From: Udeniomyces pyricola
Lineage: Eukaryota > Basidiomycota > Tremellomycetes > Cystofilobasidiales > Mrakiaceae
DNA: 64,000 nt
Assembly (NCBI GenBank): GCA_039545295.1
Contig: BCIK01000019.1
Location: 173,789-237,788, forward strand
Direction: 5' to 3'
The notes below the pieces were generated by a model. That model was given only the letters and a program-made list of their open reading frames with translations, was not told where the DNA came from and did not search any database. A program made the translations under genes and the position numbers. Below, one piece after another: positions 14,332 to 27,532 of this stretch (position 1 is its first letter; the number at the start of each line of letters is the position of its first letter).

Positions 14332-15130
14332 AGCTGTTGGAGGCCGACGGAATGAAGAGGGAAGGAGGGGGAGTGTGCGGTGAAGTGAAGGCAGAAGGGG
14401 AAGCCAGCAGAGAGCCAAGAGGAAGCGGGCAGCAAGAGTGAGAGAGGAGCAAACAGGCGGAGGAGAGAGCGAGAGAGGGGCGATCTCTCATCAGCTCGTC
14501 CAGTGATTGGGATCCCTTTCCCCCCCTTAAGTTGACTAACTATATATGGCCTGCCTTACGCCTGGCCCATCAGCCGGCCCAGCCAAGCGCCAAAGCCTCT
14601 CTACTGGTCGTCTTCACGGCCACCGTATCGGCCAACATCGGTCCAACGTACGTCCAACTCGGGGAAAAGGCGTAAACGTCCAATGGTTGTATATAGATGG
14701 CTTGGAAGAAATCACCTGCGCTAGTGATCAGCAGTAACTCGCGATCTGCAGCAGACGGTGGACTTCCATCAATCCATGATTATTAATTTTTATCCAAGAG
14801 TTCGTCAGTCTGCAATCCGATGCGATTCTTCATTCAATATTGATGATGCTTTTCCATTAACTCGTCTGTATGCAGCTATGACTGTCAGTCATTTGTTGCG
14901 CCAGATCATCGAGCCAAAGTCGCGTTCGATTATGATCGACGCGTCGTTTTCGTCGCGGCTAGATATCAGATCGTTGTTCTCCGAGCTTGGATCTCTCCGG
15001 TCTCAACGTCAGCCATCTACCCTACCAAACAACCATCTTCAATCCTCAGTCCTCGCTCTTGACCTGTCCCTCCATCTTTGTTTGCCTCACTGCTCTCCTC
15101 GCCACCTTCAACTCCGCCAAGCTCAATCCC
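14332..15130. promoter_or_regulatory. Divergent promoter region, CHS4-type gene / phosducin-like gene
   Basis: About 800 bp separate two opposed start codons. It contains a GA-rich stretch near 14455-14480, a tatatat sequence near 14540 and repeated gatcgat/cgatc words. No defined operator can be assigned. Confidence 0.45.
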
Positions 15131-16382
15131 ATGCCAGACCGCCTCGAAGAAGCCGTCCTCTCTGGCGCCCTGTTTGCCGACCCTTCCCTAACGCTCGACA
15201 GTCTGACCGAATACCGTGCTCCCTCCCCCTCCTTCTCCAACGACATCTCTCCCGTCAACACCGACGACGAGCTCGGCTCGGACCTCGACGAATACCATGC
15301 TCCTCACCAATCCGTTAATTCCATCACTCGACGGGAGTACACGTACACGCCTTCACTGCCGCTCGCGCCGGGCTCGCAGCAGAGTACCCGGACAGGTCCC
15401 AAGGGAGTGTTGCAAGACAGCCGTAATGCCAAAGCCGAGGCAAGAGCAAAACAGGTCGAAGCGACAGTCAAGGGAACGGCAGATATGGAGAGGAGAGCGT
15501 TGTTAGGAAGTACATGGGAGGAGGAAGAGAGGATGCGAAAGGAGGAGGACCGAAGGAAGCGGGGTGAGACGGGCGGTAGTCATGATGATGAAGACGACGT
15601 GAAAGAACGACGTAGGCTAAACAGGCTGAGAGAACTGGGAGGTATCGGTCCCGATACGTTTGATGCTGGGGCTGCAAGAGGAGGAGGCTCCAAGCGTAAG
15701 GGGTACCTGCGGGAGGTTGGCATGGAGGGTTATCTTCGGGCCGTCGAGGACAGTGGCTGGACGATCGTGCTGGTTTATGAAGCAGTCAGTCACTTAACCC
15801 TTTACCTATGAACCCGATCGATCGAGGTGGTGTATTGCAGCATCCAAGATATGTTAGTCAGTTGATGGTTGACAACCCTTCTCCGCTGCTTTTCCTCCTT
15901 CCCTCACCTGCAGTCTCTTCCATCTCTCAAGACCCTGATTCCCTCCCTTCAGCACCTCGCCGCCATTTATCCTCCACCAACCCACAACTTTCTTCTCGCC
16001 AAAGCTTCAGCCCTGAGTTTCATGCTGCAAAACTCGGGCGAACCCGATCTTGATGTCTTGCCGACGATGCTCATCTACAGTCCTGAGGGGGATCTCATCG
16101 AGACGGCCGTGCGGGTCGATCTCGACCTTCAGGGCAAAGGAAACGACGGACTAGAATCACTCTTGATTAGGTCAGTCGAAGCCCGAAGACACACAGAGTG
16201 AAGATGTAAACATCTACGATATGATACAACATCACCCTGAGCCAATTTGATTCTTACCATTATATCTTTCTCCTTAATACGCCCCTCACAGATTGGGGGT
16301 CCTTCCGCCATCTCGCCTGTACTCGGGGCGGCTAGATGAAGACGAGTCGGAAAGCGAAGACGACGATTATTCGGATGAGTGA
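15131..16382 (+). CDS. Phosducin-like protein (G-beta-gamma co-chaperone)
   Basis: Phosducin-like proteins of this class work with the CCT chaperonin to fold G-protein beta subunits and assemble beta-gamma dimers in the cytosol. Four exons join in phase (15131-15784, a 12-nt exon 15841-15852, 15914-16170, 16292-16382), giving 337 residues. The hallmark TGPKGVLQDSRNAKAEAR lies near residue 87. A charged helical segment follows, then a thioredoxin-fold domain starting DSGWTIVLVYEA, with LAAIYPPPTHNFLLAKASA and DVLPTMLIYSPEGDLIE. The C-terminus is acidic (DEDESESEDDDYSDE), usual for the family. MPDRLEEAVLSG is taken as the start; an in-frame ATG 48 codons upstream is less likely. Confidence 0.88.
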
Positions 16383-19019
16383 AGCATCCTTCCCGTGTAT
16401 ATGTCTGCAAATGATCTACGTCTTCAGCCCAAAGGAAAACGACTACAAGAAAATTTAGAGACGAATCAACGCGTAGGCGAGGTGACGCGCTTCTAGCTTT
16501 GTTGGTCTTCGACTTCAGTCGATCTTTCAGCAATGATTCATGCTGATGATCGATGGTCTCTGATGACGCCCCTAGATGTTACTTCTCATTGTAATCGACC
16601 CGATCTTTGCGCGATATACAGTAGCTCACCCACGACATCCCTCGACCTTATTCCCTCTTCTGTCTCACTCGGATATATATCTAGTGCAGTCAGTGCATCG
16701 ATCATAGATCGATGCGAACGACTCTGAGATCAGCCGGTCATCGTGCAAGCCTGCAATGCAAGCCAATCTGAACAATCAGGGCGCTCTTATCCCTTCGCGG
16801 AGAGGCTAGACTATCTTGTTATAAACATCCAATTGAGTGCTGACACCTCATGACAATCTTTCCCTACTCGTGCTTACATGATGATACTTCCCATCCCTGA
16901 CAATTCCCTTGGCCCTTCATCCCTCAGTCCGGAACGGCCTTTGCCGATCGCCGCTCGCGACGGCTTGTTTGGTCTTGTTTCTTTTCTTTTGCGATGGAGC
17001 AATGAAAAGTTCCTGTTCTGCGGTTCCATGATTGGAGACTGTTTGGGTTGTTGGATGCATGTTCGCCAAGCCAGGACATAATCGTGGTTTGATGTTCGAC
17101 GTTGGTCTAGGCTGTACTGGTCGACGGTTGCACGGTCGACACTACTGCAGTCGTCGTAAGGCACGCGATAGAAGCCATCTCCGAACGTACAGCAGGGCTG
17201 GTCGCGTGAGTTCAGTCAGACGCGATGAGTCATAAATTAATGGATCCGAACACCATGCACCAGCTGCAGTGCATAGCCAGCATCCCAGATCGCATGGAGA
17301 CCAAACACGTCGTCGGAAGAATCGAGAGAGGAGCTAAGTAGATTGATATGAAGAAACAAACAAAGCTGTACGATATGGTGCTTGGTGATACGTGCGTAAT
17401 ATATATCATGGAAAGCAAAACGATCAGATAGGTTCCAGTGACAGCAGTTATCACTAGAGTCCAGGCACGCACGCGAACGGGCTACTATCACGAGTCGCAT
17501 ATATGTTGTACGTGCGTACGTGTACACTGATCTGTAAGAACATGTATGATGTGCATCTGCTGAGTGATATGACCGGGTGATCATCAGCCGCGAGGATGAT
17601 TGATATTCGAAAAGCTTTGGCGTTCCAGCTCTGTTTGTCGGCCTGGTTTGTCAGGTTTTGCGCACCTCCGGCCCGGCCGGCCCATCACTTGCTGCAGGCC
17701 GGCCTGACATCTCTGGCTTTCCATAGCCGATATCCGCGCGCACGCAATATTGATCATCGTGCATCGAACGTCGAATGTCGAAGCACATATGTTGCATATT
17801 GAACGTCGAACGTCGAACATTGACCCTCATCGATCAAAGGTAGAATATTTAGCTCACTGGAGGTCCAGCCGACTGATCAATTGCGCGCATGGCAACGTTT
17901 TGCATGTATCGCCCGCAGTATGTTCTATCGTCCGTCGGCGGTCAGCGATGCGCCGATGGTCACCGGCCAATGCCGGCCAGCGATCTCGTCTCGGATGCTT
18001 CCCTGACAAGACCCACGACGATCATGAGTTGGCCTGTAGATTCACAACAAGAGAAGAAGATAACGCCGTTGCCAGGTTGAACACGTTTTGTGCTGGATAG
18101 TTTATGGGTGCAGGATGCATGGCATGAAAATCCAACGTCCAACGTGCCGGAAATACAACACGTCCGACACGATGTGACGACGTTCTGACGTTTCTGATTC
18201 CTGACGTCAATCGTATCAGCTAAGTGCCTCGGGCAAAATACCGGCGAACTCAATGAGGACTTCGAAATTCGAAGGACTCCTTTGAGTTTATTCAACTTGC
18301 ATCCAATTTCATGATCATAGATTCGATGTCATTCTATATTCTATTCCCTCTGTAATGCGACGATGTTGCTGGGGTGTTCCATTCACACCGCTCTCTTTCT
18401 AGCCTTTCGAGTATCGTAGGAAGCCGACCGAACGCCCGTTGTATTCCGGATCGGCCTTTGATGAAAGCCGGTTCGGTGCATCAGTTGAACAGAATACTGA
18501 CAGAAATATTCTGATAAGTGGCAGCTAGTGGATGTTGATGTTGATGCATATCACATGCTCGGGTGAATCAAGATGAGATATCAGCAGATGGCCATGGTGA
18601 TGGATTGATCGTGACATTTAAACACGATCGAATCAGGCTAGCTAGAGAGAGAGGGATCGGATGCTGCTGACCTCTTATTGGTCTTATGTCTGGGCGTGCA
18701 AATTTCCCCCCGCAGCCAACAATTGCTGCCGTCAGGCTGTTCGTTCCGACTGATCACACTTCGCTCAAACTCAGTTCACCCTCTTCTCCTGGCTGGAAAG
18801 GCCTTTTGTCTCGTCCCTCTCCCCTCTGTCTCTCAGTGCATTCACCCCTTGAAGCCTCGCCTCACCACCCTCGTGTCGTCTCTGTGGGGCTCTGTTTTCT
18901 TTACCGCTTGTCCCGACACTGCCATCACCCTCCGTCTTGTCCTCACCTGATTCCACTTTTTCGGACGCTCTCTCGCCGTGTTCGCCGAGGACCCACTGTT
19001 CGTTAATCCCCGCGCCAAT
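16383..19019. other. Long intergenic region (2.6 kb)
   Basis: No coding sequence is supported. The region contains many cgatcgat-type words, a cluster of CGAACGTCGAA-like repeats at about 17762-17826, and a pyrimidine-rich stretch from 18670 that probably forms the leader of the next gene. I saw no convincing tRNA or other structured RNA. Confidence 0.4.
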
Positions 19020-22000
19020 ATGCAAGACGGCACGGGCGATACCGAGCCTGTCTCCTTCTTCCACGAGTCAGCTCAACCCTACGCGACCCAGGTTTCCCAT
19101 GCTGTCCCTCACCACCATCCCTGGGACCCTCGATCCCATCTTGCTTATCCACATCCCTATCGTCAGCACCAAATACCGACCGGTCCTCCGTGTCTGTCCC
19201 GCCCGACTTTGCCTGTCCAGGAACGTCATTCGCCTCGTCTGCAACCGACAGTCGACCTCGTCAGGGAACTTCCACCTGATTTTCCTACTCTCTTTGGACC
19301 TGTTCCAGTTACTGTACCCACACCAGTCCAATTCAATCAGCCGCTTGACGATATCGAGGACGCCAGGCCAACCCCCACCCAGTCGTACACTGCCATCCCC
19401 CCTTACCCCCCTCCACCTCTCTCTCCGTCTTACTCAAGCGACCGACTTCGCTCGCTCCCTTTCAGTCGACCACCTCTACATCACTCGACGACGAACGTCG
19501 AGGTTGCTTCGCTGTCGTCACCTCATCCTATGATCTACGCCTCAACGAACCAACACCCTCCTCACCGCCCACTGCCTTCTCCTGTTCTGCACGCTCCCTC
19601 TCATCCCCCTTCGCGCAACATTCACCCTATACCAAATACCGAACCGCCCGTTCCGACATCCATGAACAACCAAACCCATGTCCAACCGCCCATGTTTCCT
19701 TATCCTCCCACATATCAATCATTCTCGATGGATCGATCAATTGACATGGACGCCGAAGCGCTTCAACACGAGAGGCAGCACGAGGCCGAGCTTCAGCGTT
19801 GGCGCTCATCCGAGCAGACGTGGCGACATGGCCGAGGCATTCTTACTGCAGAAGATGTTGATGGAGACCTGATGGGTCCGGGACCCTCGACGGCTAGCAG
19901 GATGATTAGTAAGCAGACACTCGAGGACGACTTGCTTCCGCCCGAGGGTATCCAAATGCAGGCACCACGAGCAAACCACATGCGACTCCAATCGTCGACC
20001 GAACCGCTGAGATCATTTGATGGTGGTACGTCTGGACATTTGTCTTTCTTCTTGTTCTCTACCTTGCTCAGATATAAGGGGCGTGTAAGGACTTTGGCCC
20101 TTTCCTTGCCTAAAACTCTGACTGACTATCTCAAGCTTCTGATTCTCACATGTTCTTCCCGTATGCCATACTCGTTCATTGACCAAAGAGGAGACTCAGT
20201 ACCAATTCGACCAACAGGCGGTGTCGTCATCCGTAGCCCCTGCCTCTCATCTCTCCACTTCGTTACCCTCAGCAGCAGGTCTCTCTGTCCTCGCCTTTGC
20301 TGACCCTCCAGGTCCAGCCGAATACCCCGCTCTTCGACCTCATCAGCGCTACACGTCGCGGACTGGCTCAGATCACGAGCCCGCATTTACCGACCCATCT
20401 TCCTTGGCAGCTCCAATCGTCTCCTCCTACCCTTCCTCGATGTACACCGCCTACAACTCCTTCGGCCCTTATCTCCCAGCTTCGCGTCCGCTCTGTGACC
20501 GCACCGACTCCGGTCCATCCTCCGTCGGTACCCAAAGCCCATACACCCCTGCCTGCAATGTCTCAGGGTCCGGCCTCAGTTACGGTCAATTGTCGCTTCC
20601 AAGCGCCGAGGAGCCGTTTGACCCAGATGGCGTGGCCTTTCGCCTTAACGAACCCATCGAGGACAGCGGAAACATCATCAATCCTCATCAGGGTTACAAC
20701 TACTCCTTGCCCTCATCACGCGGCTCAATGCATCCAAACCCACGAGTCACACGAGATTATTCTCCCCAGGTCGACCTTGCCTCAGCCCCGGTCAATGAAG
20801 TATACATCTCCCCCTCCCCACCCGTGCCTGCGCCATACTACTCTGGCCCGAGCACCAATGAAACGTACTTCACTCCGTCCTGTGACTCCTCGTCGCTTGG
20901 ATACGCACCGCAATCCATCTCTCCTTCCTTCTTCCCTGGCGGTCGCGTCGAGCCTTCGAGCACTGCCCGACCGTCTCACGACCCACCTCAACCTTCTCTG
21001 TCCCTCCCTCAGTCGCATGTGCCCATCCCTGCGTGCGCGTCCGACTACCGGCCTCCCTTGATCCATCTACCTAGCTTTTCCGTCCGCCCCAATTTGCAAT
21101 CAAACTATTCTATTGACGATGAATCCACTATGTATCAATCCGCTTCTGACGTCGACATGTCGTACTCCCCTGGTTCTCGCCACGCTTCGATCATTAACAA
21201 CACTCCTACCCAGCCCCATCCTCGTGGTTCGTTCCTTGCTTCGGCATCTCACGAGCCCGTCTCGACAAATCTCCTCGGTGGAGGCTCGTACCGTCCTTAC
21301 GGCTTTCCCACCCAACCTGTCGAGCCGTCATCTTCGGTGTCTTGTTCGTCGCAGCGCGTTATGTTTCACTCCGATGACGCACACTCGAGGGCATCGAGCT
21401 GCGCGACCTCATTCTCTCAGCCATCGCCACACCTCGGCGCGCCAGACCGATCCCCTTTATTCCCATATAATAGCAGCAGTACGCTTGACAACATGCATCC
21501 TCAGATGGACTACTCTGCTACGACTCATCCGAGTGTCCAGCGCAGCTTCTCGAACGACCACGCTTACTCTCAGGTCTCACCTGCACGCTCAAGGGTCAAC
21601 TACCGGGACAGTGCTCCTGTGCATGCCCCACCTCCCTTAGCTCATCACTCGAACTCGGCACCCGGTGATTACCTATCCCAACATCCGCCCCAGCGTTTCT
21701 CAAACGCTGATCACCGACCTTCTTTTGGAGCCGTCGGGACCTTGGGCTCTCGTTCCTCGGCAGGCTCACTTCCTGACCTCAGTCCATTCACGATCAACCC
21801 GATCGATGCAGAGGACAACGGCTTAGAGCAATCTCATCGCCTGCGCAAGCAATCAAGAATCGATCCGACAGCCCCCTCGTTTGCGCTCGACCCAAGTTCG
21901 AGTTTTTCTGCCTCGTCTATCGATCCTTCCTCCACTCGATCTCGCGCCCGTACGGCATCGGCAAGCGTGACCATGGCGAGTGTGAAGCGCGTTCCAACTT

Positions 22001-24804
22001 CGCCTATAGTCACAACCATCGAACCTCTCCCAGTTCTCCCAGATTCCTCGAAAGGGCTCGCCAAAAAGCGCCTCCTCCATCCGACTCAACCATGTGCTGT
22101 CTGCAGCGGATGTGGCGGTGTCATCGCTAAACTCTTCCTTCGTGGTGAGCGGGAGACATTCGATGTCCTGTGGGAAGGCTGGTGGCTCTGTTTGGATTGT
22201 GTTCAGGAGGAGAAAAAGGCAGGGCTGAGGCTTGGAGCCGAAGAGGCCCGTCGACGGGGAAGTACTGAAGAAGGCGGAGAGGGCAACCAGGCGGATGCCT
22301 CAGCCTTCTCCAACCCCGCACTTAGGTCTCTTGAAGCTTTCCAGGGTGCCGAATGGAGCGACATGTCCGCTTCGAACCCAACATGTCCAGCTGAGCAGCC
22401 GCCGCAGAAGCAAAAGCGCCCTTCTCGACGCGCCAAACGGGTCGAAGTCCCCGGTGGCAAGGCCTCCGTCCTCGCTTCGCGCCGCAAGAGGAACCGTGAG
22501 ACGCAAGACACGAGCGCTCCGCTGACGTGCGACGTTTGCCTCAAGGAGAAGGGTCGAGGTGGCATCGTGCCAGTCGAGAGAGAGCAAACCATCGAGTTCA
22601 GCGTCGAGGTCAGCATTCTCATCAATTCCGTTTATGTCATATTCCCGAGAGCATCCTGACAAGTCACAACAGCGCTGACATTACACTCTGGTGGCCACTT
22701 TTTTATTCTCGTTATCTGTCTTCTTTTCCTTCTCGCTTATGGGCTTACTGGCACAGTTTGTATGCGTCAGTTGCGAGCAAAAGTACAAGAGATGCACGGA
22801 CTGTGGTGGTGGTGGTGGTGGGCGAATCGGGTATGTCGGCCATGAGCCCCTATCTTCTGTCCTGGCGGTGCCCCTATAAGTTACTGACCCCCTATGGTTT
22901 CCTGACTGCGTGATTTGGATTTTGCCCGTTATGCTACCTTCTTTGAACCCCATCTCTTGACCTCCATTTTTCTTCTTGCCATTCCGGTTATGACTCGGAA
23001 TTTAGCATCGGCAAGTGGCGTTGCAAAGAAGTTTTCCGACCCGACCGTAAGACGTGCTCTCTTTCCCACACCCGGATTGGCAATGCCCCTCTTGATCTAG
23101 GCGTCTGGGAAATTGGAGAGATTCCCGATGGCACGGGTTCTCCCGACGAGGATGGTAAACCTGAAGAGGACGTCAGAGCGGAGCTCATTCGAAGATGCGA
23201 GATCATGTGGAGGGATCGAATGTTGTCCAGGTTGGCTATTCCAGAGGTTCGTTTCTCTCGGTCTTCTCAACAATCACGGTCAACGTTTCTACGAGGCTCT
23301 GATCATGTGGTTGACTCATTTCGGTTATTGTTTTGCCCATTCCAACTCTCAACGGTGTTTAGGTCCTTGAGACGATCGCTCCGAACGCAGAGCGAAAGGT
23401 GCGCTCGATTCTCTCATCTCTTCAGGCGAACTGTTCAGTTTCCAGTCTCTGATCATTTTGCATCCTTGACTGTCTCTTTCGTACGCTCAGGTTCACGCGT
23501 CAGCCAAACCTCCGAGCGAGCGCACTTTTACCGACATCCAGGCTGCCATCGACGCCGGATGGCCTTCAAGAGAGAAGATCATCGAGAAACGTGAACCGGG
23601 GGAGATGGAGGTCTCTAGGAGAGTGAGTCCCAGTGTTTCTTCGCGTGCTTCTCACCTCACTGATTCCCTCGGTTTGCCTGCACCGTCGGAGATTGGCCAG
23701 AGAACATAGTCTTCTGACAAGACTCTTGTTTCCTGCTTTATGACTAGTACGTCGGTCTCACGTGGGTCAAGACTCGACCTCGAAAGGGGACGACCGCAGG
23801 ATCTCCAGAAGCCGAGCCCGATGACCGAGCCCTATTTGCCACGGCGGACGGGACCAGCTTGAAAAAGAGTGGGTTCTTCTCTCATCTCATCCGTATCTCG
23901 CCTGTGCTCACATATCTCTCGATGAGGATCAACAACCGTTTCGATGCATTGTGCTGATCAGCTTGCATTCGCCTGTCGATACTGGATTTAGGTCAAAGTA
24001 TCATTCCTTCTGTATCAGAGCTTGTCGGACTTTGGATCGGAGATTGGTCTATTCCAAGTGAGTTTGCGATGACCTTCCATGAACTGCTTCCCTCTGGATT
24101 GCAAGATATGTATAGTTGCTGACCAGGGTACATCTCGTGATTCAATCAGATGGAACGCTCTTGATCTCGACCGCGCTCCCGTTCGAAGGCAGTGATGGAG
24201 ATGATCGGGCCAGTGAGTCTGTTTGCTTGTTTGATCTACAGGGCAAACGAGCCGCTTGTGCTAATCATCGTCTGTGCATCGTTACCTAATCAGCCATGGC
24301 TGTCGGCGAGATCGCCTGCCGCATCATCCAAGAGACCTCTGAGCTCAACGCCAAAACTCTTGCAGCTCCACCACCCCACAACCTCATCCCACCTCTCCTC
24401 CACCTCTGGTGCATCTCGGATGGCTCCTCGCCCCTCATTCGAGAGAAGATGCAGGACATCCTGGCCCGACGACGCCAGTTCCTCCCACTGGACGACTATC
24501 TTGCCAAGCATCCGGACGTGGACCCCATCATATTCCAGGAATGGAAGGGGCCGAGACCGGGAACGAGTTGGGCGGAAGGTGGAGGTCTCCCGGCAACGAT
24601 TCTGGTACGATGGCTAGGAGAAGGGTTCGATCGAGAGGCATTGGAACAGGTACGCGTCTCATTACGTTCTCTTTGCTCATGCGTCAATCATCAAGCGATG
24701 TCAGAGAATTGGAAAAGCTAAGATCGCGTCTTTTTCGTTTCCTTCGCGTCTTCCAGCTGGCCGGGTCCGACCTTGCAAAGAAAGCCAGAACCAAGCGTCG
24801 GTGA
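19020..24804 (+). CDS. Large cysteine-rich fungal protein of unknown function
   Basis: I do not recognise a named family. Eleven exons join in phase (19020-20025, 20189-22608, 22757-22830, 23006-23246, 23363-23398, 23491-23622, 23748-23868, 23962-24057, 24150-24212, 24294-24649, 24757-24804), giving about 1530 residues. Residues 1-960 are low-complexity, rich in Ser, Pro, Tyr, His and Gln. From about 970 there are paired cysteines: CAVCSGCGG with WLCLDC, then CDVC, then CVSCEQKYKRCTDCGG, then KWRCKEVFRPDRKTC. These look like zinc-binding modules. The C-terminal 400 residues look folded, with VGLWIGDWSIPNGTLLIS and MAVGEIACRIIQETSELNAK, and the protein ends in a basic KKARTKRR tail that could be a nuclear signal. 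A nuclear regulatory role is inference. The start is the first true ATG; an upstream in-frame GTG is not used. Confidence 0.7.
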
Positions 24805-26396
24805 CACTTCGCCATGGGTGTAGTCGTCTCCGTTCTGATTCGTCCTTGCCTGTCATACTTGATCTATACGGCACTATCCCTCTCTGTATTCGGCTCGACA
24901 CACATGTCCCCGCGCATTCTGCCTGTGTCGAGTCCTCTTAAAACCCTGCTCTCTCCATCCCTTCCCTCGGGACTTGCACCTGTGCTCCGGCTCCTCACCA
25001 TAGCTTGATACAAGCGATACGCGTTTGTCTTTTCCGTCCATACCCATCGATAGTCTTCGTCTTGCACTGTCCCGTTGACCGTGGATCTACCTTTTCTTCC
25101 ACCGTCCTCGTCCTCATCATTACTATGAATTCTACACGCATCCGTTCCTCTTCCTCACTTCCTCCTTTTCGAGGCCATCACAAACGCAACTGTTGTCATC
25201 TCTCCTATCTAGTCACATCTATTTCCCTCTAATCGATCATCTGTCTCGTTCTGGCTTGCATTCCTCTGTGATTTACGCTCCACCATCGAGGGTTGATTCC
25301 TTCCCGTTCTTCTCTCATTGTTTTGGCTTCTTTCTTGTTTCGACATCATCTTGCTATGCCACCACATCCTATCCTCTTGTCTCTTCTTCCTATCTCTCGT
25401 TTTCTTTTCCTGTTTTGGGGTCTTCGAGCTCATATCTGGCCGTCTTCTTGTAGTAGTACTTACGCCGTGCCTTCGCAAACGCACCCCCAGTACCTCTGCG
25501 AGTTACTTTTTTCTAGCTTTAACCGTGTATCGATTAATGGGTTTCATGATTAAGTCTACTCGAAATCCTCATTTTTTTTTTTTTTTTCCTTTTCTCTTGT
25601 TTTCTTCTCATCTACCTAGCGCACTATGAGGAGTGAAGGTCGAGGAAGGAGAAGTGAAGACCTGATTGATGGATTAACAAAGGAGTATGTTGTAGACGTG
25701 ATCAATTCTAGCAAGCCACCGTTCGATGAGGATCGAACACCAATGCGCTGACGTTTCACGTACCTTCGAATACTTGAGTACCACATGATGATCGATGATC
25801 GTCCACTTATTTGCTTCCATCAGATCAGTCTCTCACTAGTCGTTTCGATTGTGGTTCCACGAGCTCGATTTCGAAATACTGAATACCAAGGAATCAACGT
25901 CGTTCTTTTTTTTTTTTTATCTTTTGGCATCGTTTGATCTGAACCGATCAAAAGCTCCCGGTCAAACTAGCAAGCCACCTCCTTTCAACTTGTTGCCCGC
26001 CGTTGGGCGGTCCAGACACAACACACACACAGTACATAGACATATATATATATATGTGTATGTATAAATATGGTCTGTGGGTCAGTCGACTTGTTGTAGA
26101 TCTCGCCCCCTCTTTGGCCTTCTTTCTCGCTGCGAGTCTTTCCTACTAGCTTTGATCGTCGACTCCCGAGCTCTTTCGATCTGCCACCCTCGTATCGACC
26201 ATCATCTGTTTCTATCCTACCCCCCCCCCGCCCCACTCACCCTCCCACGTTTCCCCCTTACAAACTGTGTCTTGAAGAACTGCTTCTCCATCCCTCCTTT
26301 ATACTTTATTCCATTTCTCCTCTTTAAACCATCACTTCCGGCAAACCCCTTGCCCGATCACCGGACCTTCTAACTCCCCTCCCCCTTCTTCGAACC
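24805..26396. other. Intergenic region (1.6 kb), pyrimidine-rich
   Basis: T/C-rich sequence with several poly-T runs, a small hairpin (GTTCGAT-GAGG-ATCGAAC at 25721-25738), an AC repeat near 26019-26032 and an AT repeat near 26043-26054. It includes the leader of the weak gene that follows. No coding sequence or tRNA is supported. Confidence 0.4.
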
Positions 26397-27532
26397 ATGC
26401 CCTCCAACTCTTCCAGCGTCTTCTCATCCTACCTCAACCTCTTCTCAACACCCTTATTCATCCTCGACGGTGGCCATTCCACCTCCGATTCCCTCACCGG
26501 ATCCATCACGAGCAGCAGCAGCGGCCATCATCATCATCATCCCAACCGTTGTCCTTCTTCCCCTCAACTTCCCCTCGAGATGAGCGCGTTCCGAAGCCCT
26601 CGACCAGGAGAAGAAGACGCCCAAGACGTTCTCTTGGATGACGACGACCTCTTGGACCGAGCAGCACGCAGTCGGACCCTCGGCTTTCGCGCCGGCTCGA
26701 AGAGGAACTTTAGTGGGAAAAAAGGAGTTCTAGTAAGTGTTTTTTTCCCTTTACTATTTTTCTTCTTTTTGAATCTTGCTAGTGGATTTTGAGGGGATCT
26801 TTTTTCTTCTTCTTCAAGGGGGGGATTTCGAAATCTTCCTCGCGCACTATGAGAGAACGTCGATGAACTTACCCGTTTTGATCTTCTTTTTCTTTTTGAT
26901 ATCCTCCCCCTTTGGGTTCCACATATGTTGTTTCTCGAAATCGAATTTCAGACGGTGAATTCGACGCCTTCGAGTTCGGTCAACTCCTCTACGACAACCT
27001 CTCCTACGACGTTGTCGTTCCCCGCTTCGACCCTCGGGATCGGTCTCCACCTCAACGTCCTCCATCCTACCGCTGGGACGACGACGACAACGACGACGAC
27101 TAACGGAGAATCTATCTCGAGGTCGACGACTCATAGCTCGTCGGGCGAAAGCAACACGAGTGGTACCGGGTCGTCCATTGGAGGAAAAGGGGGAAAGAAG
27201 AAGAAAACCAAGAAATCAGGGTATTCGTTGGAAAGTCCCATCGTAAGTCCGTTAATATGGAGGAAGGAAGAAAAAGAGAGATCTCTTCCGCTTTTCGAAA
27301 GGAGAGGATCTAGCAAGAGAGAGTAATAAAGAAATGGGGTTTTCAAGAGGAGGTCCGATGCCACTGGTCGAGATGTTAGCTAGTACTGGTTCTTGAACCA
27401 TTTAGTCAACCTTCTTCCTTTTTTCTCTTTCTTTTTTTTTTATCGTCTACGATCGGAAATGGTTAGGCTTCGCACAAGATGTCGTACTCGGAATGGAAGA
27501 AGATGTCGGACGGTCAAGCGACGATCAATTGA
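26397..27532 (+). CDS. Predicted small protein, function unknown
   Basis: Three exons with canonical GTAAGT donors and phase 0 throughout (26397-26732, 26952-27242, 27467-27532) give about 230 residues. The N-terminus is Ser/His-rich with a short hydrophobic stretch (YLNLFSTPLFILDGG). It is followed by an acidic QDVLLDDDDLLDRAA, then a Thr/Ser-rich region and a basic GGKGGKKKKTKKSGY segment, ending SEWKKMSDGQATIN. I recognise no family. Other frames in exons 2 and 3 also read plausibly (DAFEFGQLLYDNLSYD; DDQLNMDEWERWEG), so the true reading frame or exon set may differ. Confidence 0.3.

Noticed and set aside
18978..19019. Start of the cysteine-rich protein at 18978
   Set aside because: That codon is GTG; the first ATG in frame is at 19020.
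25700..25790. Possible tRNA on the minus strand (GTTCGATCC-like T-arm)
   Set aside because: The T-like sequence is part of a simple hairpin (GTTCGAT...ATCGAAC). No acceptor, D or anticodon stems can be formed around it.
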